This document shows positions 47,801 to 57,004 of a stretch of DNA of 64,000 bases, one piece after another. The stretch spans positions 1 to 64,000 of the forward strand of contig JAITRW010000040.1 in the NCBI GenBank assembly GCA_031288175.1, read 5' to 3'. The notes beneath the pieces were generated by a model that saw only the letters and a program-made list of their open reading frames with translations, did not search any database and had not been told where the DNA came from. How positions within the stretch are numbered: position 1 is the first letter of the stretch; each line of letters starts with the position of its first letter. A program made the position numbers and the translations under genes. This stretch comes from Tannerellaceae bacterium (GTDB lineage: Bacteria > Bacteroidota > Bacteroidia > Bacteroidales > Tannerellaceae).

Positions 47801-49721
47801 GGTCTATACCTTTGTCGGCAACTACGAACAGCAGCAACGCGCCGCCTACCGCCTGCTCTTCATCATCCCTCTTTGCCTTTTTGCCATCCTACTACTACTT
47901 TACATCCGTTTCCGCACCTTGACGGCCACCGCCATTCATTTCTCCGGAGTCTTTGTAGCCCTTGCCGGCGGTTTCATCATCCTCTGGTTCTATGGGCAAC
48001 CGTGGTTCATGGATATAGAATTCGGCGGCATAAATCTGCGAGAACTCTTTCAGATACACCCCGTCAACCTTAGTATCGCGGTCTGGGTAGGCTTCATCGC
48101 CCTTTTCGGCATTGCCACCGACGACGGCGTCCTGATGGGTACCTTTATCCACGAGACCTTTCAACGCCTCCAACCGCGCAGTATCGAAGAGATCCGCCAG
48201 GCTGTTGTCCAAGCCGGTCTCCGCCGTGTCCGTCCCGCCGCTATGACCACCGCTACCACCCTCATTGCCCTCCTTCCCGTCCTTACCTCCACAGGCAAAG
48301 GTGCAGATATTATGATCCCTATGGCTATCCCTACATTTGGCGGGATGTTTATCCAAAGTATCACCATGTTTATCGTCCCTGTTCTTCAAAGCTGGTGGCG
48401 TGAATCACGTATAGACACAGGAATATCCGAAAAAAGGCGATGGAAGATAACTCGTTACCTGCCGAAACGTTTTCATCGGAAAGTGATCTGTTTTTGCATA
48501 GTCTCCGGTTGGTGTATACTGCCGTCAAGCGCCATATGGAATCCTTCAGTAGAGGAAGAAATCGCCCAAGCGATCCATAGGCACCCAAGTGTCCAAGCTG
48601 CCAACCTGTCTTATAAAGCTGCTTTGGAACGAATACCTCAAGCCGAAGCCTGGCAAAATCCGACCCTTGAGATCGGTCTCTACCCTCAACTCTTCACATT
48701 TCCTGAAATCCGCTTGATGCAGATGCTGCCCCAATTTAGCGTCCGGCAGGCTGCCCGTACCGAAGCAAAATATATGGCCAACGTGAACGAGAGTCGTTTC
48801 TATGAAACTATGACCAGTGTCACCCTTACCCTGCGTACTCAATGGGAGCTTCTCCTAAAATTGAGACAGGAAGAGGTAATCCGTCAAACCGACCGCCTTC
48901 TTCTGACTTCTTTGCAGGCGCTTGCTTCCAAAGGCCTTTCTTCAGGAAACAACCTTCCGGCAGTCCTGCGTCTGCAACTTGAAACGGACGAGGCAGACAC
49001 CTACCTTACCGATCTGGCCGACAGGATCCAAACCGAGATCCGCCGTTTCAACCACTTCCTTGATCGAGCTCCCGAAACTCCGGTCGACCTCCCCGACACT
49101 ATCCTTCTCCATCCTCTTCCAATGGATGAAGACGAGGCGCTCCGTCAATTACGGTTCCATAACCCTACTTTAGCCATGCAGACCCATGAAGCCTCAGCCC
49201 TTGAAGCCCGCAGAGTGATGGAGCGTCGTAAAAGTTATCCGATGATCGGTCTCGGACTGCAATACACCTTCATGGCTCCTGCAACAATGTCTGCCAGCAC
49301 CGCTAAGATGAACCCAAAGGGTATGGTAATGCCTATGTTCAGCCTTACCTTGCCTGTTCACAGGGGTAAATACCGTGCCGCCGAACGAGAAAATAACCTT
49401 CTGAAGAATGAAGCTATCCATCAGCGTCAAACTATCGAACACGAACTCGCCGCCGAACTTATCCTACTGTATGCTAACTACCGCCGTAGCCTTCGTCAAG
49501 CTGAACAGTTTCGCCAGCAGCAACAGACCCTTGAGACTACTTTCAACCTCCTCCTTCATAATCTCTCTACGGGAACTGCTACCCTTGATGACCTCCTTAA
49601 TCTCCGTCGGCTCCTTCTCAACAACCGCCTACAGTTCACAGACACTGTCGCCGAGGCTAATCTCTCTATCGCTCAAATCCGGAAACTCACAGATAATCCA
49701 CAGTTACAAGTTGTACATTAA
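44853..49721 (+). CDS. CusA/CzcA-type RND heavy-metal efflux pump fused to a TolC/CusC-like outer membrane factor
   Basis: RND TM regions (DVGVVIVESIVRRL, GFIALFGIATDDGVLMG) to about aa 1170; C-terminal coiled TolC-like region after VICFCIVSGWCILPSSAIW. Confidence 0.9.
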   Translation: MLDKIVQYFLYNRFMALLMLAVTIGWGIAVAPFDWQGGWWPSDPVAVDAIPDIGENQQIVATEWQGRSPRDVQEQVTYPLTTSLLGIAGVKTVRSTSMFGMSFIYVIFDDDVEFYWSRSRILEKLNSLPAGTLPVGVQPTLGPDATSLGQVFWYTLEGREPDTGQPTGGWSPEELRSVQDFYIRYGLMATEGVSEVASVGGFVKEYQVEADPDAMRARNVTLPELMKAIQQSNLDVGAETIELNRVEYLVRGLGYIQSITDLEEAAVAVRNGVPVRVSDVARVTLGPATRRGGLDKEGIEAVGGVVVARYGANPMAVIKAVKAKVEELSVGLPQKTLPDGTVSQVTLIPFYDRSGLIRETIGTLETALLHEILICILVVIVLILNLRASLVISALLPVAVLAAFIMMRYTGVEANIVALSGIAIAIGVMVDVGVVIVESIVRRLQEQGEDFVRQGKAFADLIRESVCEVSSALTTGMCTTVISFLPVFAMQAQEGKLFIPLAWTKSFALVAAFVLGFTLLPTLAYYLLRWHVPHLPKHCRLLCTATAIVTVICLLTADWLPMGTEAGYLLNLLFVIVAVGVILASLYTLVIFYEPVLRWCLANRYKFLFLPLVILAFGVWIWRGMGKEFMPNLDEGSFLLMPTSMPHTGITQNRELIATIDQRLTTIPEIESAVGKWGRVNSALDPAPTQMFEHTINYRSEYTLDANGRRRRFKTDGDGAFILRTGGVYDPDEGFRLIPADSLVDDFRGNYFRQWRPHIRSTDDIWQEILHATDLPGLTSAPRLQPIEARLVMLSTGLRAPMGLKISAPTLDEIEIAGNAIESTLKEVPSILPASVFYDRSLAAPYIELHLDRHAMARYGVTVSGLQEIIQSVIGGMPLTITVEGRERYPVRLRYPRELRDSPEALADILIPTANDVPIPLGELAGITYAKGPQMIQSENTFLTGYILFDKQPGIAEVDVVNQVAAYLRTKITDGSLVLPPGTVYTFVGNYEQQQRAAYRLLFIIPLCLFAILLLLYIRFRTLTATAIHFSGVFVALAGGFIILWFYGQPWFMDIEFGGINLRELFQIHPVNLSIAVWVGFIALFGIATDDGVLMGTFIHETFQRLQPRSIEEIRQAVVQAGLRRVRPAAMTTATTLIALLPVLTSTGKGADIMIPMAIPTFGGMFIQSITMFIVPVLQSWWRESRIDTGISEKRRWKITRYLPKRFHRKVICFCIVSGWCILPSSAIWNPSVEEEIAQAIHRHPSVQAANLSYKAALERIPQAEAWQNPTLEIGLYPQLFTFPEIRLMQMLPQFSVRQAARTEAKYMANVNESRFYETMTSVTLTLRTQWELLLKLRQEEVIRQTDRLLLTSLQALASKGLSSGNNLPAVLRLQLETDEADTYLTDLADRIQTEIRRFNHFLDRAPETPVDLPDTILLHPLPMDEDEALRQLRFHNPTLAMQTHEASALEARRVMERRKSYPMIGLGLQYTFMAPATMSASTAKMNPKGMVMPMFSLTLPVHRGKYRAAERENNLLKNEAIHQRQTIEHELAAELILLYANYRRSLRQAEQFRQQQQTLETTFNLLLHNLSTGTATLDDLLNLRRLLLNNRLQFTDTVAEANLSIAQIRKLTDNPQLQVVH

Positions 49722-49730
49722 CATTCCATC

Positions 49731-50996
49731 ATGAAAAAGAAAAACCTTATTTACGTAGCCATTGGAATCACGCTCGTCAGCCTTAGCTTTCTGACAAGAC
49801 GTCTTTTTGATAATTCTCAATCTACTGAGACGCAGATTTTCGTCTCTAAACAATCCTGGACTTGTTCCATGCATCCGCAGATTCGTCTTGACAAGCCCGG
49901 TCAGTGTCCTATCTGCGGTATGGCGCTTGTACCCATTAAATCCGACGAGGTACCGGCTGACGCCGATGCGCTGATACTCTCCGATGAAGCTGCCGCCTTA
50001 GCCCATATCCGGACAAGCATCCTCCAAGCCGGCACTCCGCGACGAATACTCCGTCTCTACGGAAGTATTCAACCTGACGAAACTCGCCGCCGTACGCTTG
50101 TTACTCAAGTCGGCGGCCGTATTGAACGCCTTGCTGTGAACTATGTGGGACAAACTATTACCGAAGGAGAGCCTCTCGCCAATATCTATTCGCCTGAACT
50201 TTATAATGCTCAGCAGGAACTTCTTGAAGCCCGACGTCTCAGTGGTGACTCATCAGTCCTCACAGAAGCCGTTCGACAACGTCTCCACCACCTCAAGCTG
50301 ACTGATGTCCAGATAGCAAGTATTGAGGCTGAAAGAAGTAACCCTACCTATACTTACTTCGCTCCATACGGAGGGACGGTACTTACCAAACAGGTTACTG
50401 TCGGCGATTACGTGGTAGCCGGTACTCCACTTTTTGACGTGGCTGACCTTTCGAGCGTGTGGGCGGTGTTCGAGGCTTACGAAAAAGATCTTCCTTTCCT
50501 TCACACCGGCGATCCGGTCAATTACCGTGTCTCGTCTCTTCCCGATGAACGGTTTAGCGGACATATAGCTTTTATCTCTCCATTGGTTGATACCGAGAAT
50601 CGTACCGTTCAGGTACGCCTCCGCACGGATAATTCTCATCGGAAACTCAAACCGGGAATGTATATCGTTGCCGAGGTTTCCGCCAAAGCACATTCCACAG
50701 ATGAGAACATCTTGATCGTACCTCGTAGCGCTGTACTTTGGACGGGCACCCGTTCCATTGTCTACGTCAAAGAAGGCGGCGGATTTAAGCTCCGTGAAGT
50801 CGAACTTGGCACAGCTACTGACGAAGGTTACGTTTTAATTTCCGGACTTAAAGGCGACGACGAGATCGTCACCGAAGGCTCTTTTGCCGTAGATGCCGCC
50901 TCTCAGCTTTCTTCCCTTCCTTCTATGATGTCTCCCTCTCCTACCCTATCGCCTGTGAATAAAACCGATAAGCACAATCACCACCATTTTCATTGA
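49731..50996 (+). CDS. CusB-like RND periplasmic adaptor with heavy-metal-binding domain
   Basis: CSMHPQIRLDKPGQCPICGMALVP; HlyD-like core; His-rich C-terminus HNHHHFH. Confidence 0.92.
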   Translation: MKKKNLIYVAIGITLVSLSFLTRRLFDNSQSTETQIFVSKQSWTCSMHPQIRLDKPGQCPICGMALVPIKSDEVPADADALILSDEAAALAHIRTSILQAGTPRRILRLYGSIQPDETRRRTLVTQVGGRIERLAVNYVGQTITEGEPLANIYSPELYNAQQELLEARRLSGDSSVLTEAVRQRLHHLKLTDVQIASIEAERSNPTYTYFAPYGGTVLTKQVTVGDYVVAGTPLFDVADLSSVWAVFEAYEKDLPFLHTGDPVNYRVSSLPDERFSGHIAFISPLVDTENRTVQVRLRTDNSHRKLKPGMYIVAEVSAKAHSTDENILIVPRSAVLWTGTRSIVYVKEGGGFKLREVELGTATDEGYVLISGLKGDDEIVTEGSFAVDAASQLSSLPSMMSPSPTLSPVNKTDKHNHHHFH

Positions 50997-51020
50997 CAGG
51001 AAGAAATAACATAATATAAT

Positions 51021-51056
51021 AAAGAAAGGGCGTCCCAAAAAGGGCGCCCTTTCTTT
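51021..51056. terminator. Bidirectional terminator between cusB-like and nifH-like genes
   Basis: Perfect 12-bp stem AAAGAAAGGGCG / CGCCCTTTCTTT. Confidence 0.85.
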
Positions 51057-51080
51057 ATTATTTATCAAGGAAGAAATTTC

Positions 51081-51956
51081 TTATATACCAGCTTGAGCAC
51101 CGCGAATTTCGCCGGATTCGATGGCAAGAAGTTGATTAGCCCATTGGGCAGACCATTCGCGGAGGGCGTCGATGTCTAAGGGGGCAGGTACTTTTGATTC
51201 GGTGTGTTCAATAATCTTGCGTGCCAGGCTGCGGTAGATATCGGCTTGTACGGATTCGGGCTGGGCCTCAATGGCGGTCTTGCCTCCCAGTTCGGACTGG
51301 GTAACGGTAATGGAACGGGGAACGTATTCGACGACCTGCGTAGCGGTGTGGGTAGCAAAGTCATCAATAATAGAACGTTGGTAAGTATTGTTAATGGAAT
51401 TGGCGATGATGCCCCCGAAGAGTGCACCGCCGGTATTAGAATACTTTTGGATGCCCTTCATGAGGTTGTTTGCAGCGTAAATGGCCATAAAGTCGGAGGA
51501 AGAGACCGTAAAGACGTGGCGTGCAATACCTTCACGGATGGGTACGGCAAAACCCCCGCAAACGACGTCCCCAAGTACATCGTAAATGACGATGTCAATA
51601 TCAAGTTCGTGGAAAATATTTTGCTGTTTGAGAAGCTCAACGGCGGTGATAATACCTCGTCCGGCGCAGCCTACACCGGGCGCGGGGCCTCCCGCTTCTA
51701 CGCAATAGACTCCCTTGAAACCCCTGAAAATAGCTTCGTGGGCATCAACCTTGGGTTTGGCCCGCAGTAAGTCAAGCACCGTAGGGATGTACTTCCCATC
51801 ACGTAAGGTGTTGGTAGAATCGCTTTTAGGATCGCATCCGAATTGGAGTACGGTATATCCCGCTTCCACTAAGGCGGCACTAATATTGGAGGTGGTGGTG
51901 GATTTGCCGATACCTCCTTTTCCGTAAATTGCAATCTGTTTGAACTTCCTCGCCAT
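51081..51956 (-). CDS. NifH-like nitrogenase-superfamily Fe protein (exact subgroup unknown)
   Basis: YGKGGIGKSTTTSN P-loop; GCDPKSDST; GVGCAGRGI and YDVLGDVVCGGFAVPIREG carry both 4Fe-4S Cys ligands; AANNLMKGIQKYS. Confidence 0.93.
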   Translation of the reverse strand: MARKFKQIAIYGKGGIGKSTTTSNISAALVEAGYTVLQFGCDPKSDSTNTLRDGKYIPTVLDLLRAKPKVDAHEAIFRGFKGVYCVEAGGPAPGVGCAGRGIITAVELLKQQNIFHELDIDIVIYDVLGDVVCGGFAVPIREGIARHVFTVSSSDFMAIYAANNLMKGIQKYSNTGGALFGGIIANSINNTYQRSIIDDFATHTATQVVEYVPRSITVTQSELGGKTAIEAQPESVQADIYRSLARKIIEHTESKVPAPLDIDALREWSAQWANQLLAIESGEIRGAQAGI

Positions 51957-52016
51957 GTCTGTTTGTGTTTGTATACTTTACTGACCAGCAAAGATTTGTC
52001 AATCCCGTTTCCCAAC

Positions 52017-52038
52017 AAATACCACATATATGGTATTT
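52017..52038. promoter_or_regulatory. Inverted repeat AAATACC-8nt-GGTATTT between rnfE and the nifH-like gene
   Basis: Perfect 7-bp arms read directly. Confidence 0.4.
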
Positions 52039-52073
52039 TATGGCAATCGCTTATTATGTGTGATGCGGCAATG

Positions 52074-52646
52074 TTATCTTTCCCTACGGACAAGGGCAAT
52101 GAGAAAACCAAGTGCAAGGAAAGCTCCCGGAGCAAGGACGAAAATCAATGCACCGTAGGTTTCAGGGAAAAGAGTGAAAGCGAAGATTTTACCTGTTCCG
52201 AGTAGTTCTCGCAACGCCCCCAGAAGCGTTAAGGCAAAAGTAAAGCCAAGTCCCATGCCCAGACCGTCAAGTGCAGCGGCGGCAGGAGCATGTTTGGAGG
52301 CAAAGGATTCAGCACGTCCAAGTACGATACAGTTTACTACAATGAGGGGAATAAAGATACCGAGTGCAGCGTAAAGGGCAGGTAACCATGCTTGTATAGC
52401 CATCTGGAGAAGGGTGACGAAGGTGGCAATGATAACGATGTATCCCGGTATGCGAATAAGATCCGGAATGAATCGCTTGACAGCAGAAATGGCGACATTG
52501 GTACAGAGGAGGACGAAAGTAGTAGCCAGTCCCATTCCAAGTCCATTGGCGGCGGAAGAAGTAGTACCCAGTGTGGGGCACATGCCGAGCAAGAGCACAA
52601 AAGTCGGATTCTCTCGGATAATTCCGTTGAGCAGTATCTTTTTCAT
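52074..52646 (-). CDS. rnfE: Rnf electron transport complex subunit E
   Basis: NPTFVLLLGMCPTLGTTSSAANGLGMGLATTFVL; NCIVLGRAESFA. Confidence 0.95.
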   Translation of the reverse strand: MKKILLNGIIRENPTFVLLLGMCPTLGTTSSAANGLGMGLATTFVLLCTNVAISAVKRFIPDLIRIPGYIVIIATFVTLLQMAIQAWLPALYAALGIFIPLIVVNCIVLGRAESFASKHAPAAAALDGLGMGLGFTFALTLLGALRELLGTGKIFAFTLFPETYGALIFVLAPGAFLALGFLIALVRRER

Positions 52647-52658
52647 GAGGTAATATTA

Positions 52659-53234
52659 TCAATTAGGGGTACGATAGGCGTGATAAGCGCGATTGATACT
52701 ATGCAGGAAGGCTCGGCTAGTAATGGTAGAGGCGGTAATGGCATCCACATCGCCGCCGTCTTTGGTAACAGCAAGCTTCCCCGCTTTCCGCCCAAGTATA
52801 TTCCGGCGGGCTATGTCCATACGGAACCATTCCTGCATCTTAGCGCCAAGGCCGGGAGTCTCGGCATGTTCCAAGACAGAATAGTTGATGATCGTTCCTT
52901 CGGTATCGAAACCGACAAGGATACGTATCTCTCCGGAGAAACCGTTACGGCTGGATGTCTCAACAGCAACCCCGACGAAATCATCCCCTCTCCGTGCAGG
53001 GTAGATACGGAGAGAATCGCCTTCGGGAGAGGAGACAAAGAAAGCTTCGGCGATGGGATCATTGTCGTAGGCAGGACTTACCTCCTTGAGCGCATTTTCC
53101 AAAGCAATGATTTTTGCTTTGGCAATGGGAATGGCAGTATAATGGTTTGCCACCGCTAAAAGAGCGCCTGCGCAAGCGCCTATGAGGGTCAGTGACAAGC
53201 ACATATTCGGGAAGGTGGATTTAAGTTTTTCCAT
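52659..53234 (-). CDS. rnfG: Rnf complex subunit G
   Basis: GFSGEIRILVGFD...ETPGLGAKM...DAITASTITSRAF. Confidence 0.92.
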   Translation of the reverse strand: MEKLKSTFPNMCLSLTLIGACAGALLAVANHYTAIPIAKAKIIALENALKEVSPAYDNDPIAEAFFVSSPEGDSLRIYPARRGDDFVGVAVETSSRNGFSGEIRILVGFDTEGTIINYSVLEHAETPGLGAKMQEWFRMDIARRNILGRKAGKLAVTKDGGDVDAITASTITSRAFLHSINRAYHAYRTPN

Positions 53235-53237
53235 GAT

Positions 53238-54194
53238 TCAGCATCCTCCGAAGTGTTTAGGTTTTGTGTAAGTGTTAATGAGAGGGGTACAAGCATTCAT
53301 AATGAGGATAGCAAAGGCCATACCTTCGGGATACGCGCCGAAGAGACGAATAATCGCTGTCAGCAATCCAATACCTGCGCCGTAGACTAACATTCCAACG
53401 GGAGTCATAGGAGAAGTGACATAGTCTGTGGCCATGAAAATGGCACCCAAAAGCAATCCCCCTGAAAAGAGATGGATGAGGGGGGATATGTATTGCGTGG
53501 GGTCGACGGCATGCATAACACCTGTGAAAAGGATAGTGGAGGCCATGACGGAAAGGGGGATATGCCAAGTGATGGTTTTCCGCACCAGCATGTAACACAA
53601 ACCCCCGATCATTGCCACGCCACCGGCTAATCCAAGACTTCCGCCCATATCTCCCGACAATAGGCTGCCTACACCTTGCGGCAAAGCTGTTGCGCCGCCT
53701 GACTGCAAGACCGTCAAGAGCGTCGCGCCTGTCTCTGCATCGGTATAGTCCATAGGGAAGAACCCGGGGACAGGCCAAGTGGTCATTTGCGCCGGAAAAG
53801 ATATCAACAGGAAAATACGCCCTACCAAAGCAGGGTTGAAGATGTTGTTCCCCAATCCTCCGAAGGGCATCTTACCGATACCTATGGCGGCGATCGCTCC
53901 GACGATGACTATCCACACAGGAAGGTTGGACGGTAGATTCAAGGCCAGCAGAACACCGGTCAAGATAGCGGATCCGTCATTGATAGTCGAAGTTTTTCGC
54001 ATCAAGTATTTCTGTATCGCCCACTCAACGGCTACGCAGGAGACGACCGATACCGTCGTTACCATCAGCATCCCCAATCCATAATAATACAAGGCTACTA
54101 TACAGGCGGGGATGAGCGCCACAAGTACGCTTAGCATGTTTTTGCTTACGGTGTCTCCACTATGGATGTGGGGAGAAGAGGAAACGTACCACAT
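53238..54194 (-). CDS. rnfD: Rnf complex subunit D
   Basis: Internal start MWYVSSSPHIHSGDTVSKNML; MPFGGLGNNIFNPALVGR; FMATDYVTSPMTPVGML. Confidence 0.95.
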   Translation of the reverse strand: MWYVSSSPHIHSGDTVSKNMLSVLVALIPACIVALYYYGLGMLMVTTVSVVSCVAVEWAIQKYLMRKTSTINDGSAILTGVLLALNLPSNLPVWIVIVGAIAAIGIGKMPFGGLGNNIFNPALVGRIFLLISFPAQMTTWPVPGFFPMDYTDAETGATLLTVLQSGGATALPQGVGSLLSGDMGGSLGLAGGVAMIGGLCYMLVRKTITWHIPLSVMASTILFTGVMHAVDPTQYISPLIHLFSGGLLLGAIFMATDYVTSPMTPVGMLVYGAGIGLLTAIIRLFGAYPEGMAFAILIMNACTPLINTYTKPKHFGGC

Positions 54195-54211
54195 AGTGCT
54201 GCGATTAGTAT

Positions 54212-55564
54212 TTATACATTGGTTGCCTTGCGGGCACGAATAATGCCCATCACTTTGTTTTTGCCTTGCCGGATATGGTCTAACAAGGGACGAGCGGCAG
54301 GACAAGTGTAACTGCATGAACCACACTCAATACAGTCTACGATGTAGTTTTTTTCCGCCATTTCCCACTGAGTAAACTCTGCTGCTGTGGACAACAAGGT
54401 TGGATTGAGTCCCATGGGGCAAGCGTTGATACATTTGGCGCAACGGATACAATTACTTTCTTCCTGTCGGACAGATTCTTTTCTCGTCAGTAGTAGAATA
54501 CCGGATGTACCTTTTGTCACCGGAACATCGGTACTGATCAAAGCCTTTCCCATCATGGGACCTCCACCGATGATTTTTCCCGTGTCTTTGGGCAAACCAC
54601 CTGCGGCTTCAATCAATGCGACGACAGGTGTCCCGATACGTACCCTGAAATTAGACGGTTTCGCCAAGGTTTTACCTGTTACGGTGACAATTCTCTCAAT
54701 AAGGGGTTTGTTTTTCTGTACAGCCTCATAGACGGCAAAAGCTGTCCCTATATTTTGCACTACGGCTCCGACAGAAATAGGCAATGCCCCGCTTTTGATT
54801 TGACGGCGAAGCACGGCATCAATCAATTGTTTCTCTCCTCCCTGTGGATATTGCACTTTGAGGGGTATCACCTCTATTCCTTCGAAACGTTTTATCAACT
54901 CGCTCAAAAGATTGATAGCATCCGGCTTATTCTTTTCAATTCCTATGACGGCTCGCCGTACTTTCACTGCCTGCATCAACAAAGAGATGCCGATCAAAAT
55001 TTCTTCTCCTTTGGACAACATCAATGCGTGATCTGCCGTCAGGTACGGCTCACACTCCACGGCGTTAATGATCAGTATTTCAGCACAGGTTGCAAGTGGC
55101 GGCGAAAGGGATAATTTTACGTGAGTAGGGAACGTTGCGCCTCCCATTCCTACGATGCCGGCGGTGGCAATTTTCCTGATAATCTGTTCGGGCGTGAGGG
55201 TACAGTTACGGACTATTGCTATACTGTGGTCTATGTTCTCTTCCCATTCATCGCCTTCCACCTCTATATGTATAGCCGGACGCTTATAACCACTTGCATC
55301 GATCACTGTGTCAATCTTTTCTACCGTCCCCGATACGGGCGAGTGTACACCAGCCGAAATGAAACCTGCGGCTTCACCCAATAAGGTTCCTACTTTTACT
55401 CTCGTCCCTTTCTGTACAAGGGGATTTGCAGGAGTCCCTATGTGTTGCCACATGGGAACAACTACCCGTGCCGGTATCCCCAAAGGGATTATCCCTTGCC
55501 CTGCCGATAGTTTACTTTCCGGCGGGTGAATGCCTCCTATTCGAAACGTTTTTGTCATAGTCAC
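54212..55564 (-). CDS. rnfC: Rnf complex subunit C
   Basis: GGIHPPESK; GMGGATFPTHVKL; CIRCAKCINACPMGLNP and CIECGSCSYTCPA. Confidence 0.97.
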   Translation of the reverse strand: MTMTKTFRIGGIHPPESKLSAGQGIIPLGIPARVVVPMWQHIGTPANPLVQKGTRVKVGTLLGEAAGFISAGVHSPVSGTVEKIDTVIDASGYKRPAIHIEVEGDEWEENIDHSIAIVRNCTLTPEQIIRKIATAGIVGMGGATFPTHVKLSLSPPLATCAEILIINAVECEPYLTADHALMLSKGEEILIGISLLMQAVKVRRAVIGIEKNKPDAINLLSELIKRFEGIEVIPLKVQYPQGGEKQLIDAVLRRQIKSGALPISVGAVVQNIGTAFAVYEAVQKNKPLIERIVTVTGKTLAKPSNFRVRIGTPVVALIEAAGGLPKDTGKIIGGGPMMGKALISTDVPVTKGTSGILLLTRKESVRQEESNCIRCAKCINACPMGLNPTLLSTAAEFTQWEMAEKNYIVDCIECGSCSYTCPAARPLLDHIRQGKNKVMGIIRARKATNV

Positions 55565-55629
55565 ATTCTTTATATCCCCGTCTACACTTAAATTACGGTT
55601 ATTCCTCTCATCCCTTCATAAGAGATCGC

Positions 55630-56490
55630 TTACGCACGTAAGGATTCCGCTTCTTTCGTGTCTTCCTTCTTTCGAGCAGGGAAGTTTATTTCCCTGATAA
55701 TTCCCTGTGGGCACACTTCAACACATTTACGGCAGAGCTTACATTTCGTGTGGTCAATACGAGCAAGGTTATTGTCTACCACGATAGCTTCAAAACGACA
55801 TTCTTTCGCGCACCTGCCACAACCTATACAAGCCCGTCCACAAACCTTTCGGCAGGTAGCACCCTTTTCTTCGTTACTACAGGGTATGATCACCCGTCGA
55901 TTTTTCGGTCCTTTTTTCCGTAATTCAATGATACCTTTCGGGCAGACTTTCACACAAGCTCCGCAGGCCGTACAACGTTCTTCATCTACTTCGGCAAGCC
56001 CCGTTTCACTATTCACGACAATGGCCCCGAAAGAACAAGCCTCCGCGCAATCGCCATAACCCAGACAACCAAAGGTACATCTTGTTTCTCCTCCATACAA
56101 GCCCGAAACTATACTGCACTGTTGTACTCCATTGTAAGTGTTTGTCTTGCTACGTACATTTCGTTCACCTCCGCATCGTACCACGGCAACCAAAGGTTCC
56201 ACTCCTTCACTCAACCCTGCTATTCCTAATATTCCGCCAATCTTTTCCATGACTGCTTTTCCCCCGACAGGACACAACAATCCATCCAATGTCTTCACTC
56301 CTACACAAGCAGCCGCAAAACCACCACAACCGGCGTAACCACAGCCGCCGCAATTTGCACTCGGCAAGGCTTCCAAAACCAACTCTATACGCGGATCCTC
56401 CTCAACCTCAAACTTTTTCGACACTACATACAGTAACGTCGCACCCACTGCACCGATCATTCCTAACGATAGAGTGGCCGTTACAATCAT
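55630..56490 (-). CDS. rnfB: Rnf complex subunit B
   Basis: LPSANCGGCGYAGCGGFAAACV plus multiple CxxCxxCxxxCP ferredoxin motifs. Confidence 0.96.
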   Translation of the reverse strand: MIVTATLSLGMIGAVGATLLYVVSKKFEVEEDPRIELVLEALPSANCGGCGYAGCGGFAAACVGVKTLDGLLCPVGGKAVMEKIGGILGIAGLSEGVEPLVAVVRCGGERNVRSKTNTYNGVQQCSIVSGLYGGETRCTFGCLGYGDCAEACSFGAIVVNSETGLAEVDEERCTACGACVKVCPKGIIELRKKGPKNRRVIIPCSNEEKGATCRKVCGRACIGCGRCAKECRFEAIVVDNNLARIDHTKCKLCRKCVEVCPQGIIREINFPARKKEDTKEAESLRA

Positions 56491-56909
56491 AACGGATACT
56501 GTTTTTGCACCGTTAACTCGAAACGTTTCTCCATACTACCACGCCATATATATAAACTACCGAAGTAAACCCCTGCAAACAAAAGGCCTCCCAAAGCGCT
56601 CACCGCTTCTCCCCATCCTAATGCCAATCCTCCTGCCGTTACGACCAATATTCCCAGCATCGGCCATACAAAAGCAATAAACACTGCCTGTATCCCCTGA
56701 GAAGCCCGTCCGCTTACCAAGACTGTTTCCCCTTCCGTAAACTTTTCCCCTTTTTTAATGCTCAACTCTATCTTTTTTTCATTCCCTTCCTCACTGCACA
56801 TCGCCCCTGCAACGCACCCTCCACAAGCCGATTCACAAGGCACGCGTACTATCATTTTGTCACCAACCACCCGCTCCACTACGGCGTACTTTCGCATTTC
56901 TCCTTTCAT
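56487..56909 (-). CDS. rseC: SoxR-reducing system RseC-family protein
   Basis: CESACGGCVAGAMC and two TM segments; first gene of the Rnf operon. Confidence 0.85.
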   Translation of the reverse strand: MKGEMRKYAVVERVVGDKMIVRVPCESACGGCVAGAMCSEEGNEKKIELSIKKGEKFTEGETVLVSGRASQGIQAVFIAFVWPMLGILVVTAGGLALGWGEAVSALGGLLFAGVYFGSLYIWRGSMEKRFELTVQKQYPL

Positions 56910-57004
56910 TTTGCCATTACTTCCTTAGGCTGAAACGCAGACAAACGTACACAAAATCGGAGAACTCACAAGATCTCCAGCCTATGGAGGTTATACTCCA
57001 TTGA

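Noticed and set aside
51869-52135. Possible remnant of rnfA between rnfE and the nifH-like gene
   Set aside because: The 88-aa ORF (MLRELSLHLVFSLPLSVGKDN...) has no RnfA-like motif or TM pattern; the gap is only about 117 bp
52392-53159. 255-aa + strand ORF
   Set aside because: Antisense to rnfE/rnfG
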